A stretch of DNA of 64,000 nucleotides from Methanosarcinaceae archaeon. GTDB taxonomy: Archaea > Halobacteriota > Methanosarcinia > Methanosarcinales > Methanosarcinaceae. The position numbers were made by a program, and so were the translations under genes. Below the pieces are notes generated by a model. It was given only the letters and a program-made list of their open reading frames with translations, did no database searches and was not told where the DNA came from. The DNA is taken from contig JAIPUR010000003.1 of NCBI GenBank assembly GCA_020055655.1, positions 111,616 through 175,615 on the forward strand, in the 5' to 3' direction. This document shows, piece after piece, positions 1-8,010 of the stretch. Numbering within the stretch: position 1 is the first letter of the stretch; each line of letters begins with the position of its first letter.

Positions 1-289
1 TCAGGAAATGCAGCTCTTTTCCTTTTTCCAGCATCCTGGAACTTTCATAAGCAAATGTAGAGAAAGTTGTGAATGAGCCAAGTATTCCAATGCTCGCAAA
101 ATATTGCATACTTCCTTCAAGAGCAGTAAATGTCAGAATTGCGAGTATGAAGCTTCCAGTGATGTTCACTGTCATTGTTCCGGTGGGTATATCCTTTACT
201 TTGGGCATTATGCTGGATATTTGGTATCTGCATATTGCGCCAATAAATCCACCTAATCCCACAAAAAGGATCTCATCTCCCATAAGCAT
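1..289 (-). CDS. crcB: CrcB/FluC fluoride channel subunit, second copy (partial)
   Basis: The product is a fluoride exporter subunit; FluC channels are dual-topology dimers in the membrane that remove F-. The reading frame starts at 289 with an ATG that overlaps the TAA of the gene upstream (TAATG) and runs off the window edge, so the C-terminus is missing. Visible CrcB features are the N-terminal GLGGFIGAICRY segment, a TMTVNITGSF helix and the GILGSFTTFSTFAYE pore motif. The immediate neighbour is a second CrcB, so the two probably form the heterodimer found in organisms with paired genes. Family assignment is firm; the pairing is inferred from adjacency. Confidence 0.9.
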   Translation of the reverse strand, partial: MLMGDEILFVGLGGFIGAICRYQISSIMPKVKDIPTGTMTVNITGSFILAILTFTALEGSMQYFASIGILGSFTTFSTFAYESSRMLEKGKELHFL

Positions 290-675
290 TATTCAGTGCT
301 CCTGCGGTCTGCAATAAAAATCACTAGTTTTCTTCCTGCTATAACCCCTGCAACGCAAAGTGTGATGTTCAGGCCGATATTGATAACAGAGGCCGGTATG
401 TTCATCTGGAAGCTCTGTACCGAAAATGCGGAAAATGTCGTTAATGATCCCAGGAATCCTATCCCAAAAAACATTTTCTTTTTCGCACTTATGTATCCGA
501 GATGATCTGAACTGTACATCAAGAAACCCAACAGTATACTTCCAAGGACATTCACAAAAAGTGTTCCGTAAACTGCTGTAAATTGTCCAGCAAGCAGGTA
601 TCTGGATGCTGCTCCCAAAAACCCGCCTGCACCGATAATTAGAAAATCGTAATATTGTTTATGCTCATCACTCAA
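289..675 (-). CDS. crcB: CrcB/FluC fluoride channel subunit, first copy
   Basis: This is a 128-residue membrane protein of the FluC family with four hydrophobic helices. It shows GAGGFLGAASRYLL near the N-terminus, the LFVNVLGS helix and the GFLGSLTTFSAFSVQ motif that lines the fluoride pore. It overlaps the end of moeA by 8 bases and is translationally coupled to the second crcB through TAATG. Its start lies inside moeA, which points to one transcript moeA-crcB-crcB. A link between fluoride export and molybdopterin synthesis is not implied. Confidence 0.92.
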   Translation of the reverse strand: MSDEHKQYYDFLIIGAGGFLGAASRYLLAGQFTAVYGTLFVNVLGSILLGFLMYSSDHLGYISAKKKMFFGIGFLGSLTTFSAFSVQSFQMNIPASVINIGLNITLCVAGVIAGRKLVIFIADRRSTE

Positions 676-1858
676 TTAACACAACATCCACTTCGTTTCC
701 TTCTTCAAGCCCTTCTACGTTTTCAGGAATGATGGCAAAACCATTGGACTTCGCTATGGAGCTGAGTATGCCTGCTCCTGCGGTCATCAGGGGACGTGCC
801 GTATCTCCTTCAACTATAACCCTTGCATAGCTCACATAGCCTTCTCTGGAGCTTATCTTTCCTGTAAGCTTCACATTGACTGTGATCTCAGGTATGTCGG
901 GTATGTTCCCAACTTTCCTGATCGCTGGTTTGCCAAATGCAAAAAGAGCGACAAGTCCTGCAGCAGGATATCCGGGCATACAAAGTACAGGTGTATTTCC
1001 TGCAACACCAAGGGCAGTTGGTTTGCCGGGACTTAGTCCAACTCCATGGACCAGTTTCTCTCCAAGGGATTCTACTACACCTGGTACAAAATCTCTCTCT
1101 CCAACAGATGTTCCGCCGGATACTACAATGAAATCGGCATCCATGTTGCGTACAATACTTTCTCTGATAAGTTCTCTGTCTTCAGGGACAATGTCACAGT
1201 ACCTTGCTTTAGCACCCCATTTTTCAACGTACATCCCTATCATTGTACTATTGATGTCCAGTGTCTTTCCTGGTGCAGGCAGATTATCGTCACCAAGGGG
1301 AATGAGGTCATTTCCTGTGGGTATGATGGCAACTATTGGTTTTGAGAATACCTTGACTTCTTCAATACCAAGGGATGCCAGAACAGCAATATCACATGGC
1401 CTGAGGAGATGTTCTTTGTTGAAGATTATCTCGTTCTGGCGTACGTCTTCCCCAATATCGCCTATGTTCTTACCGGGGTGTAGCTGTGCACGAACCTCGA
1501 TCATGTCGCCTATCGTGGCAGTATCTTCTATCATGATCACCGCATCAGCTTCTTCAGGTACCTGAACTCCAGTGCTCAAGTGGCAGCATACGCCTTCATC
1601 AACATAATCAGATATCTGTAACATCACCGGGTTTGTGGGTGAAGCTCCCATGATGTCGACTGAGCGGATTGCGTAGCCATCCATTGCAGAGCGGCGATAA
1701 TGAGGTACGTTCCTTGGTGCAAGTGTCGTAGTGGCCAGAACTCTTCCTGCAGCATTGCTAATTGGCACAATATCAGTTCGCTCCAGTGGCACAACTTTTT
1801 CAAGTAGTAATTCCCTGGCTTTGCTAACAGATGTACGTTCTTTCAGGATCCTGTCCAT
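668..1858 (-). CDS. moeA: MoeA molybdopterin molybdenumtransferase
   Basis: MoeA inserts molybdate (or tungstate) into adenylylated molybdopterin to make the metal cofactor used by enzymes such as formylmethanofuran dehydrogenase. The 396 residues match the usual length. Visible family features are RRSAMDGYAI near residues 54-63, the MoCF-fold motif VVSGGTSVGERD, and LSPGKPTALG followed by PVLCMPGYPAA. The C-terminal domain IV runs to the end. The MoaD-like gene starts about 30 bases upstream on the same strand, so sulfur carrier and metal insertion genes are probably co-transcribed. Confidence 0.95.
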   Translation of the reverse strand: MDRILKERTSVSKARELLLEKVVPLERTDIVPISNAAGRVLATTTLAPRNVPHYRRSAMDGYAIRSVDIMGASPTNPVMLQISDYVDEGVCCHLSTGVQVPEEADAVIMIEDTATIGDMIEVRAQLHPGKNIGDIGEDVRQNEIIFNKEHLLRPCDIAVLASLGIEEVKVFSKPIVAIIPTGNDLIPLGDDNLPAPGKTLDINSTMIGMYVEKWGAKARYCDIVPEDRELIRESIVRNMDADFIVVSGGTSVGERDFVPGVVESLGEKLVHGVGLSPGKPTALGVAGNTPVLCMPGYPAAGLVALFAFGKPAIRKVGNIPDIPEITVNVKLTGKISSREGYVSYARVIVEGDTARPLMTAGAGILSSIAKSNGFAIIPENVEGLEEGNEVDVVLIE

Positions 1859-1888
1859 AATCTTTCCTCAAATATGATTTTATTTTTA

Positions 1889-2173
1889 TTATCCACCGGA
1901 AACAGGTGGGAATACCCCAAGCTCATCTCCGTCATTTACTTTCGTATCAAGCTCTTCCATATGCTTGATATTATCTCCGTTGAGGAATACGTTGATGTAT
2001 CCGCAAAGTTTCAAATCATCTCCTTTTCTTTCAAAAACGAGTTCATCAAGAGCCGGGTGTTTTTCAACAAGTGCAAATAAAATATCCTGAACTGTTTCTC
2101 CGCTTAATTGCAGGGATGATTCATCTGCTATCTCCCTTAGATTTGCAAACAGTTTGATAGTAATATCGGCCAT
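1889..2173 (-). CDS. MoaD/ThiS-family sulfur carrier protein
   Basis: This is a small ubiquitin-fold sulfur carrier of about 94 residues ending in the diagnostic Gly-Gly (PPVSGG), the residue thiocarboxylated by an E1-like enzyme. Visible are the beta-grasp start ITIKLFANLRE and the GDELGVFPPVSGG tail. The frame is open to a GTG at 2188, but the ATG at 2173 follows an AGGGAA that could serve as ribosome site. Position directly upstream of moeA argues for molybdopterin synthase small subunit (MoaD) rather than ThiS or SAMP, but the sequence alone does not exclude those. Confidence 0.85.
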   Translation of the reverse strand: MADITIKLFANLREIADESSLQLSGETVQDILFALVEKHPALDELVFERKGDDLKLCGYINVFLNGDNIKHMEELDTKVNDGDELGVFPPVSGG

Positions 2174-2270
2174 GAATTCCCTATTCACTATGGATATGTA
2201 ATAAATGTATTCATAGTATTCAGAATCAAATATTCCTAAATGACTTAACTAAATGAGTTTTAAAAAAGTC

Positions 2271-2348
2271 TGGTGGGATAGCGCGGATTTGAACCGCAGT
2301 CCAAGCGTCCCAAACGCTCGAGGATGGACCAAGCTACCCTACTATCCC
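2271..2348 (-). tRNA. tRNA-Pro(UGG)
   Basis: A complete cloverleaf can be folded on the minus strand: acceptor stem GGGATAG/CTATCCC, a T-arm containing GGTTCAAATCC, and anticodon loop TTTGGGA giving UGG, which reads proline codons. The 3' CCA is encoded at 2271-2273. No intron is visible. A TATA-like TTTATAATC lies about 38-46 bases upstream. Confidence 0.95.
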
Positions 2349-2385
2349 AATCAGAAGGGTGTATCTCCTGCAATAGCAGTCATAG

Positions 2386-2394
2386 ATTATAAAC
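2386..2394 (-). promoter_or_regulatory. TATA box of tRNA-Pro
   Basis: TTTATAATC read on the minus strand, 38-46 bases before the first base of the tRNA, is a plausible archaeal TATA element for this gene. Position and sequence only. Confidence 0.5.
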
Positions 2395-2453
2395 ATTGCG
2401 TATGTCAAGGGATTTGAAAGCTATTTTTCAACGAATTCAGTAAATATCAGAAT

Positions 2454-3227
2454 CTATTGTTCTCCAGCTCTGTCAAATGACCAGCTTCCAAGTGATATCA
2501 TGGCTATTGCAAAGGCAATTATCACAGGTAGTGAGCGCGACATGGGTATAGATGAAGTTCCAAGAAGGCTCCATCTCAGTGCTTCTATTCCATATGTAAA
2601 TGGATTCAGATGAACTGGAATACTTAACCAGGTTGGGAGGTCATCAAGTGGGTAGAATGCCGTACTTGCCATGAGTGTGGGAAAAGTTATGAATGTCATT
2701 ATCATCTGGAATCCTTCGTGTGACTCGATCCTTGATGCAAGGGTGATACCAAGGCCTATGAATCCCAGGCCAATAATGAACATGATTAAAATACTGAACA
2801 ACTGGCCCCATATAGATACGTAGTTAATTCCCAGGAAACCGCTGATAAGCATTATCATGGTACCCTGTATCATTGCCGTGCTAACTCCACCTGTAGCTTT
2901 TCCAAGTGCAGTGTAAAAGCGGTTAACAGGAGCTACAAGTATCTCTTTCAAAAATCCGAATTCCCTGTCCCATATAATTGAAACACCGCCAAGAAGTGAT
3001 GCGAAAAGTATTGACATTCCTATGATACCGGGTGCCATGTAATCAATATATCTTCCGGAGCTTATGGTCATAGAACTCCCCAATGCTGATCCCATTATCA
3101 GAAGAAAGAATAATGGTGTTGCAAGAGAGCCTACTATTCTCGAGCGTGATCTTTTGTAACGAAGCATTTCCCGAAGCCACAATGTGAATACTGTGTTCAG
3201 GCAGTGCTTCATTTCACCTAGTTCCAT
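2454..3227 (-). CDS. ABC-2 type transporter permease
   Basis: This is a membrane permease of the ABC-2 (DrrB/NodJ) family with about six hydrophobic helices. Family signs are the N-terminal LWLREMLRYKRSRSRIVGSLATPLFFLL segment, IIWDREFGFLKEILVAPV after the second helix, and PFTYGIEALRW near the C-terminus. The frame opens farther upstream, but the ATG at 3227 (MELGEMKH) or at 3212 (MKHCLN) fits better because the longer version overlaps ubiX heavily. No ATPase partner gene lies next to it, which is unusual. The substrate is unknown. Confidence 0.85.
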   Translation of the reverse strand: MELGEMKHCLNTVFTLWLREMLRYKRSRSRIVGSLATPLFFLLIMGSALGSSMTISSGRYIDYMAPGIIGMSILFASLLGGVSIIWDREFGFLKEILVAPVNRFYTALGKATGGVSTAMIQGTMIMLISGFLGINYVSIWGQLFSILIMFIIGLGFIGLGITLASRIESHEGFQMIMTFITFPTLMASTAFYPLDDLPTWLSIPVHLNPFTYGIEALRWSLLGTSSIPMSRSLPVIIAFAIAMISLGSWSFDRAGEQ

Positions 3228-3780
3228 CCTCATCCCAACGCTTGTACACATCATTTTCAACGCCAAGCAGATCAAGTCCTCGTCCTGCTATGGAATTTAT
3301 TATGTCATCAATTTTTTGTGGTTTTGAATAGAATCCCGGGCACGCCGGAAGGATAACAGCACCTGCTCTATCCAGTCTAAGCATATTTTCCAGATGTATC
3401 TGATTAAGAGGTGTCTCTCTTGCCATTAGCACAAGCCTTCTCTTTTCCTTCAGGCATACATCGGCCGCGCGACCAAGCAGATTATCTGACATCCCACCTG
3501 CTATCTCTCCAAGTGTTTTCATGCTGCATGGAGCCACTATCATTCCATGGGTGCGATGCGAGCCGCTTGCAATAGCTGTGGTAAAATCATTCTCATCATG
3601 TACGTATGTTGCTAAGCCATGCACGTAGTCCACTGAATAATCAGTCTCGATCTCAATTATCTGCCTTGCAGCTTTTGTCATTACGAGGTGAGTTATAATA
3701 TCTGTTTTAGAGAGGATCTCAAGTATTCTTATTCCATAGGCCGATCCTGAAGCACCACTGATACCTATTATTATTTCCAC
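3214..3780 (-). CDS. ubiX: UbiX/Pad1 flavin prenyltransferase
   Basis: UbiX attaches a dimethylallyl group to FMN to make prenylated FMN, the cofactor of UbiD-family (de)carboxylases. The 188 residues match the family length. Visible are the Rossmann-like start IIIGISGASGSAYGIRILEIL, SHRTHGMIVAPCSMKTLGEIAGG, and LVLMARETPLNQIHLENMLRL with GAVILPACPGFYSKP. It overlaps its upstream neighbour by one base (ATG within TAATG-type junction) and the permease downstream by a few bases. A UbiD partner is not in this window; archaea use one in the mevalonate pathway or in anaerobic ubiquinone-like chemistry. Confidence 0.95.
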   Translation of the reverse strand: MEIIIGISGASGSAYGIRILEILSKTDIITHLVMTKAARQIIEIETDYSVDYVHGLATYVHDENDFTTAIASGSHRTHGMIVAPCSMKTLGEIAGGMSDNLLGRAADVCLKEKRRLVLMARETPLNQIHLENMLRLDRAGAVILPACPGFYSKPQKIDDIINSIAGRGLDLLGVENDVYKRWDEDGTR

Positions 3781-4151
3781 TATTGTTCCTCCTCTAATAT
3801 CCCTGATAATTCTTCTATCATCTCATTTGAGACCCTGACAATTTCGAGAATCTCAGCTTTGCTTATATTATCCAGATGGATGCCAACAATAAAAACCGTT
3901 GTTGAATGACTCACTGCAGAAATCTTTTTTGCTCCATATAGTGCTATATCATCCTCTTTGTGTCCAGGTAAAGTGATAACAGATGCATAAGTTCTCTCTG
4001 ATACTTTGTCAAATGAACCTGTGGCAACAGCACCTACGTGTTCATCTCCGCCTGTAAGTGTAACAACAATGTCCTTGTCAATTTCTTTCCAGTCAAGTAC
4101 TAATCTGGTTCCGAAAAGCTCTCTGTATATCTGTTTCAAACTATCACTCAA
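3780..4151 (-). CDS. LpdD-like protein (possible prenyl-FMN chaperone)
   Basis: This 123-residue soluble protein resembles the small LpdD-type family that accompanies UbiX/UbiD systems. The part read as typical is VTLTGGDEHVGAVATG followed by YASVITLPGHKEDDIALYGAKKIS and a helical C-terminus. It is sandwiched between the HD gene (8-base overlap) and ubiX (1-base overlap), so coupled expression with flavin prenylation is likely. The name rests on recalled family resemblance plus context; the biochemical role of archaeal members is not established here. Confidence 0.6.
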   Translation of the reverse strand: MSDSLKQIYRELFGTRLVLDWKEIDKDIVVTLTGGDEHVGAVATGSFDKVSERTYASVITLPGHKEDDIALYGAKKISAVSHSTTVFIVGIHLDNISKAEILEIVRVSNEMIEELSGILEEEQ

Positions 4152-5343
4152 GATCTGTTAAAAGGAACTGTTTTGTAACTTTTTTCACATCAAAGAATTC
4201 TCTTGCGGCTTTTCCTACCTTTTCACGATGCTCTCTGGGTGTGTATACTCCCATTTTCCAATTATCTCTATGTGCATGTTCGAGTGTTGCCACAACGTGG
4301 GATACTTCATCAAGCCGTTGCATTTTTCCATTCATTTTGACAAGAGCTTTCATTTCTGAAATATCAGGTTGTCCGGGAACATCTATAAGTATTTCTTTTG
4401 GATCGATCCCAACTATTTCCGCAATTTCAACTTCAATACGCTGGATATTCTTCCTGTGTTTCAGGACCCCTTCTCCAACTTCATCAAGCCCTACGTAGAG
4501 CGCACGTTTATACAATTTTCTATTCAAAAGACGATTTGCCAGCTCTCCTGCATATTCATCATCATTTCGAATTATTCCAAAGATCTCTCCATCATCCATT
4601 TTTCGCATATCGAATGGATTCAGTTCATTTCTTTGTATCATATCACCCACAGCTCTTGTGAACATTGTTTCTGCTATTCTTGATACATGATGGAAATAAA
4701 CAGAAGGGTGCATTAGGAATCTTGATACAAGAAGTGATTCAGCTGCCTTCACTCCACCTGCTGTTAGCACAAGACTATTTTCATAGAATTGCATCTCATT
4801 GATGAGTCTTTCATGGTCTACAAGGCCGAATGCCACCCCAGTATAATGTGAATCCCTGACCAGATAATCCATTCTGTCCACATCGATCTCACTATTGAGT
4901 ATCTTTCCAAACTCGGTCTCTCCCTTGATGTGTGCTTCCACTTTTTCAGGACTGATGCCATTGTCATGGAGTATTTCTGTAATCTCAGTTTTGTCAATGA
5001 TAGACTTAATGTCTTCATGTCGCTGACGGGTATAATATTTCATGAGGCCTTCTGTTGCATGTGAATATGGGCCATGTCCAATATCATGAACGAGTGCAGC
5101 TACCCTGAGCTCATCTTTTTCTTCCTGTGATACTGTCTCTGTTCTCTCTATCAGCATGCTTGCCAGATGCATCACGCCAAGAGAATGTTCAAAACGAGTA
5201 TGATTAGCTCCCGGATATACGAGATTGGAAAGCCCAAGCTGCTTGATCCTACGAAGGCGCTGCATAAGCGGGGAGTCTATTAGTGATAACGTAAGTTTGT
5301 CAAGTTTAATGTAACCATGAATCGGGTCACGGATGACTTTCAT
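4144..5343 (-). CDS. HD-domain phosphohydrolase (SAMHD1/dGTPase-like)
   Basis: A 399-residue metal-dependent phosphohydrolase. The HD signature is clear: TRFEHSLGVMHLA supplies the first histidine, AALVHDIGHGPYSHATEG the H-D pair, and EIDVDRMDYLVRDSHYTGV the distal aspartate region. The start MKVIRDPIHGYIKL is conserved in the SAMHD1/dNTP triphosphohydrolase group, so I place the ATG at 5343 and not at the longer 5400. That also leaves about 60 bases for divergent promoters with cofD. The substrate (dNTPs or another nucleotide) is inferred from the family. Confidence 0.9.
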   Translation of the reverse strand: MKVIRDPIHGYIKLDKLTLSLIDSPLMQRLRRIKQLGLSNLVYPGANHTRFEHSLGVMHLASMLIERTETVSQEEKDELRVAALVHDIGHGPYSHATEGLMKYYTRQRHEDIKSIIDKTEITEILHDNGISPEKVEAHIKGETEFGKILNSEIDVDRMDYLVRDSHYTGVAFGLVDHERLINEMQFYENSLVLTAGGVKAAESLLVSRFLMHPSVYFHHVSRIAETMFTRAVGDMIQRNELNPFDMRKMDDGEIFGIIRNDDEYAGELANRLLNRKLYKRALYVGLDEVGEGVLKHRKNIQRIEVEIAEIVGIDPKEILIDVPGQPDISEMKALVKMNGKMQRLDEVSHVVATLEHAHRDNWKMGVYTPREHREKVGKAAREFFDVKKVTKQFLLTDLE

Positions 5344-5403
5344 ATCGTTTAAATAGATTTCATCATATAATGGTATTCCTATAATCGTTAAAGGAAACAT
5401 ATC

Positions 5404-6327
5404 ATGATAATATTCTCAGGCGGAACCGGAACTCCAAAATTATTGAATGGTCTTCGAAAAGTAGTTTCAGAAAAGGATCTCACTGTTGTTGTGAATACAG
5501 CTGAGGATATTTGGGTATCGGGGAACCTGGTAACACCAGATATAGATACTGTTTTGTATCTTCTTTCAGATAGGATAGACACCAATAAATGGTGGGGTGT
5601 GGCTGATGATAGTTTCAGAACCCATGAACTAATGAAATCTCTGGAACATAATGAAAAAATGATGCTAGGGGATCTGGATCGGGCAACTAGTATCATGCGC
5701 TCGGAACATCTCAGGGCAGGAAAAACACTTAGTGAGGCTATTATTGAATTGGCAAAGTCATTTGGCATCGCTTCTAAAGTACTCCCTATGTCTGATGATA
5801 CCGTTTCAACAATGATAGTTTCGCCAGAAGAAACAATGCATTTCCAGGATTTCTGGCTTGGAAAACACGGTGATCCGGATGTATTGGATGTTTATCAGGA
5901 TGGGGTAAGTCATGCGTCAATTTCCCCCGCTGTTATCAAAGTATTGGAGCAAGATGATGAGGTGCTAATTGGTCCGAGCAATCCTATTACAAGCATTGGT
6001 CCTATATTGGCAATTCCCGGGATGAGGGAGATATTACAGAAAAAGAAAGTCATTGCTGTGAGTCCTATAATTGGAACAGAACCCATAAGTGGTCCTGCCG
6101 GAAAATTAATGAAAGCACGCGGTATGGATGTTTCTTCTTTTAGTGTAGCATAATTCTATCAGGACTTCATTGATGTATTTGTGATCGATGAAAGGGATGA
6201 TATTGATGATTCAGCTTTTGATGAGTTGGATTGCAAGGTTATGCGTGCTGATACTCTCATGAAGAGCGTTGATATAAGCATAAGCTTGTCTAATATCATA
6301 GTAGATGAATTTGGAGCTATGCTTTGA
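5404..6327 (+). pseudogene. cofD: CofD, 2-phospho-L-lactate transferase, interrupted by in-frame TAA
   Basis: CofD joins the lactyl-2-phospho precursor to Fo in coenzyme F420 synthesis. The N-terminal 249 residues are intact: MIIFSGGTGTPKLLNGLR, NTAEDIWVSGNLVTPDIDTVLYL, DRATSIMRSEHL, LPMSDDTVSTMI and GPSNPITSIGPILAIPGM. At 6151-6153 a TAA stops the frame. Beyond it the same frame continues for 57 codons to a TGA at 6325-6327. It encodes FYQDFIDVFVIDERD and the highly conserved RADTLM motif, exactly what normally ends CofD. Comparison with recalled Methanosarcina CofD suggests a Glu codon (GAA) became TAA. An AAGGA site precedes the ATG. Either the gene is truncated, the base is a sequencing error, or the stop is read through. 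Confidence 0.85.
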
Positions 6328-6448
6328 AACAAAAACCTTCTACTTTATTTTTTAGTTACATAAAATATTTAAATACGTACATTTTTATTATTTTAAGGCG
6401 TATATTGTTTAATTTGAGGTGTACTTAATACAGTTTCAGGGTGAAATT

Positions 6449-6856
6449 GTGACTGAAGAATGGAATATCGATTTAAAGATCCCCGATATAGGGGCAATGG
6501 TCACGCTTATGACAACCGCGGTTTGCTCTGTTATTCTGGGCTCCGCGGAGATAACTTATACAATGGTATGGATATCTTCCGCATACGAGAGGCATGGAAA
6601 GGACTTTTTCCTGGACCTTTTGAATGCGCAGGCCCTGACATGGACGGCTGAATATATCCTTGTTGCAGGATCCCTTCTTTTGATGTCGTCAATGGTTTTC
6701 CTGTTAAGTATGGCATTTTCATTGTATGAATTGAACGGACTTGCAAAGAATCCTGAAAAAAAAGTACATACTAGAGCTCTTTTCGGAGTATTCTCTCTGG
6801 GAATGATCTTTTTGTTCATGGCATTGATATCTGCAATTGTTCTGAGGTATATTTAA
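6449..6856 (+). CDS. Membrane protein of unknown function, three helices
   Basis: About 135 residues with three hydrophobic segments: MVTLMTTAVCSVILGSAEITYTMVW, a middle ILVAGSLLLMSSMVFLLSMAFSLY and a C-terminal LFGVFSLGMIFLFMALISAIVL. I place the start at GTG 6449 because GGTGA lies four bases upstream, in preference to the longer GTG at 6419. A TATA-like AAATATTTAAATA lies near 6362-6375. It precedes the ChlI-type gene by 32 bases and may share its transcript. I do not recognise the family. Confidence 0.7.
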   Translation: MTEEWNIDLKIPDIGAMVTLMTTAVCSVILGSAEITYTMVWISSAYERHGKDFFLDLLNAQALTWTAEYILVAGSLLLMSSMVFLLSMAFSLYELNGLAKNPEKKVHTRALFGVFSLGMIFLFMALISAIVLRYI

Positions 6857-6888
6857 ACAACTAATTTCATGCTTAAGAGGATGATAAT

Positions 6889-8010
6889 ATGAGTTTGAAG
6901 ATCAGTGGGACAATAAAAGAGGTTCCAAAAGAAGTTGAAAGTCCGGCATCTTCACTTGAGGATATTACCAGGACTGCAACAAAAACAGAGAGGGTACTTT
7001 ATCCGATATCTGCTATAGTCGGCCAGGAGAAAATGCTCAGGGCTTTGATCCTGAATACCATTAATCCATCAATTGGCGGTGTCCTGATTCGTGGACAAAA
7101 AGGAACTGCAAAATCCACGGCAGTCAGAGGTCTTTCAGAGATATTGCCCGAAATTGAGGTCGTAGGGGGATGTAAATTCAACTGTGACCCTGCAGACCCG
7201 GAGAAATTCTGCTGGGAATGCCTGGATAAGAAGAAACGAGGCACACAGCGTATTCAGAAACGTATGATGAGGGTCGTGGATCTTCCGGTAGGCGCTACAG
7301 AGGACAGGGTTGTGGGCAGCCTTGATATTGAAAAAGCTGTACGTCAGGGTGTACAGGCTTTTGATCCTGGTATTCTTGCCAATGCAAATCGCGGTATACT
7401 TTATGTAGATGAAATAAATCTGCTTGATGATTTCGTTGTGGATGCGCTTCTGGATGCTGCGGCAATGGGAGTCAACACAGTTGAGCGTGAGGGTGTGAGT
7501 GTTAGCCATCCTGCAAATTTCATTATTGTGGGTAGTATGAACCCTGAAGAAGGGGAGCTACGTCCTCAATTGCTTGACAGAATAGCATTGCAGGTGGAAG
7601 TTTCCGGTATATATGATGTTGAACAGCGCATTGAGATAATTGAGCGCCGTAACCAGTTCAACGATGACCCTAAAAAGTTCATCTATGATTTCGGTCCTGA
7701 GCAGGAAAAGCTGCGCATGAAGATATTAAAGGGAATGCAGGTGCTTCCAAGGGTCGCAACAACCCGTGAGAATTTGCGTACTATTGCTGAGATATGCATT
7801 GCTTTTAATGTGGATGGTCACCGTGCGGATATCATGATAGAGCGTGCTGCCCGAACAAATGCTGCATATGAGGGCAGAGAGCGTATCACAAATGATGATA
7901 TCATCGAAGCTGCTGAAATGGTTCTCCCTCACAGGATGCGCAAGAAGCCATTTGAAGAGGAAGAGTTCAGTGTTGATCAGCTTAGAGCTGTTGTAGAAGG
8001 TAATGTATGA
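6889..8010 (+). CDS. ChlI/BchI-type AAA+ ATPase, metal chelatase motor subunit
   Basis: This is an AAA+ ATPase of the magnesium/cobalt chelatase I-subunit family; such subunits form hexameric rings that drive metal insertion into a tetrapyrrole by the large (H/CobN) subunit. Walker A is GQKGTAKST at residues 69-77, Walker [12 protein letters not shown], sensor region [19 protein letters not shown] cysteine cluster C95, C99, C108, C111 in the early insert could bind metal. It overlaps the VWA-domain gene downstream by 8 bases. In methanogens the likely client is a CobN-type chelatase for B12 rather than chlorophyll; no large subunit gene is present here. Cfb proteins make F430 without this motor. 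Confidence 0.92.
   Translation: MSLKISGTIKEVPKEVESPASSLEDITRTATKTERVLYPISAIVGQEKMLRALILNTINPSIGGVLIRGQKGTAKSTAVRGLSEILPEIEVVGGCKFNCDPADPEKFCWECLDKKKRGTQRIQKRMMRVVDLPVGATEDRVVGSLDIEKAVRQGVQAFDPGILANANRGILYVDEINLLDDFVVDALLDAAAMGVNTVEREGVSVSHPANFIIVGSMNPEEGELRPQLLDRIALQVEVSGIYDVEQRIEIIERRNQFNDDPKKFIYDFGPEQEKLRMKILKGMQVLPRVATTRENLRTIAEICIAFNVDGHRADIMIERAARTNAAYEGRERITNDDIIEAAEMVLPHRMRKKPFEEEEFSVDQLRAVVEGNV

Noticed and set aside
876..1565. Open frame of 229 codons on the plus strand
   Set aside because: It is the reverse shadow of moeA, which has full motif support on the minus strand.
2271..2348. tRNA-Pro as integration site
   Set aside because: No integrase or foreign block next to it; the viral DNA begins 27 kb away in a protein gene.
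6151..6153. The cofD stop as a pyrrolysine codon
   Set aside because: The codon is TAA; pyrrolysine in Methanosarcinales is inserted at TAG.
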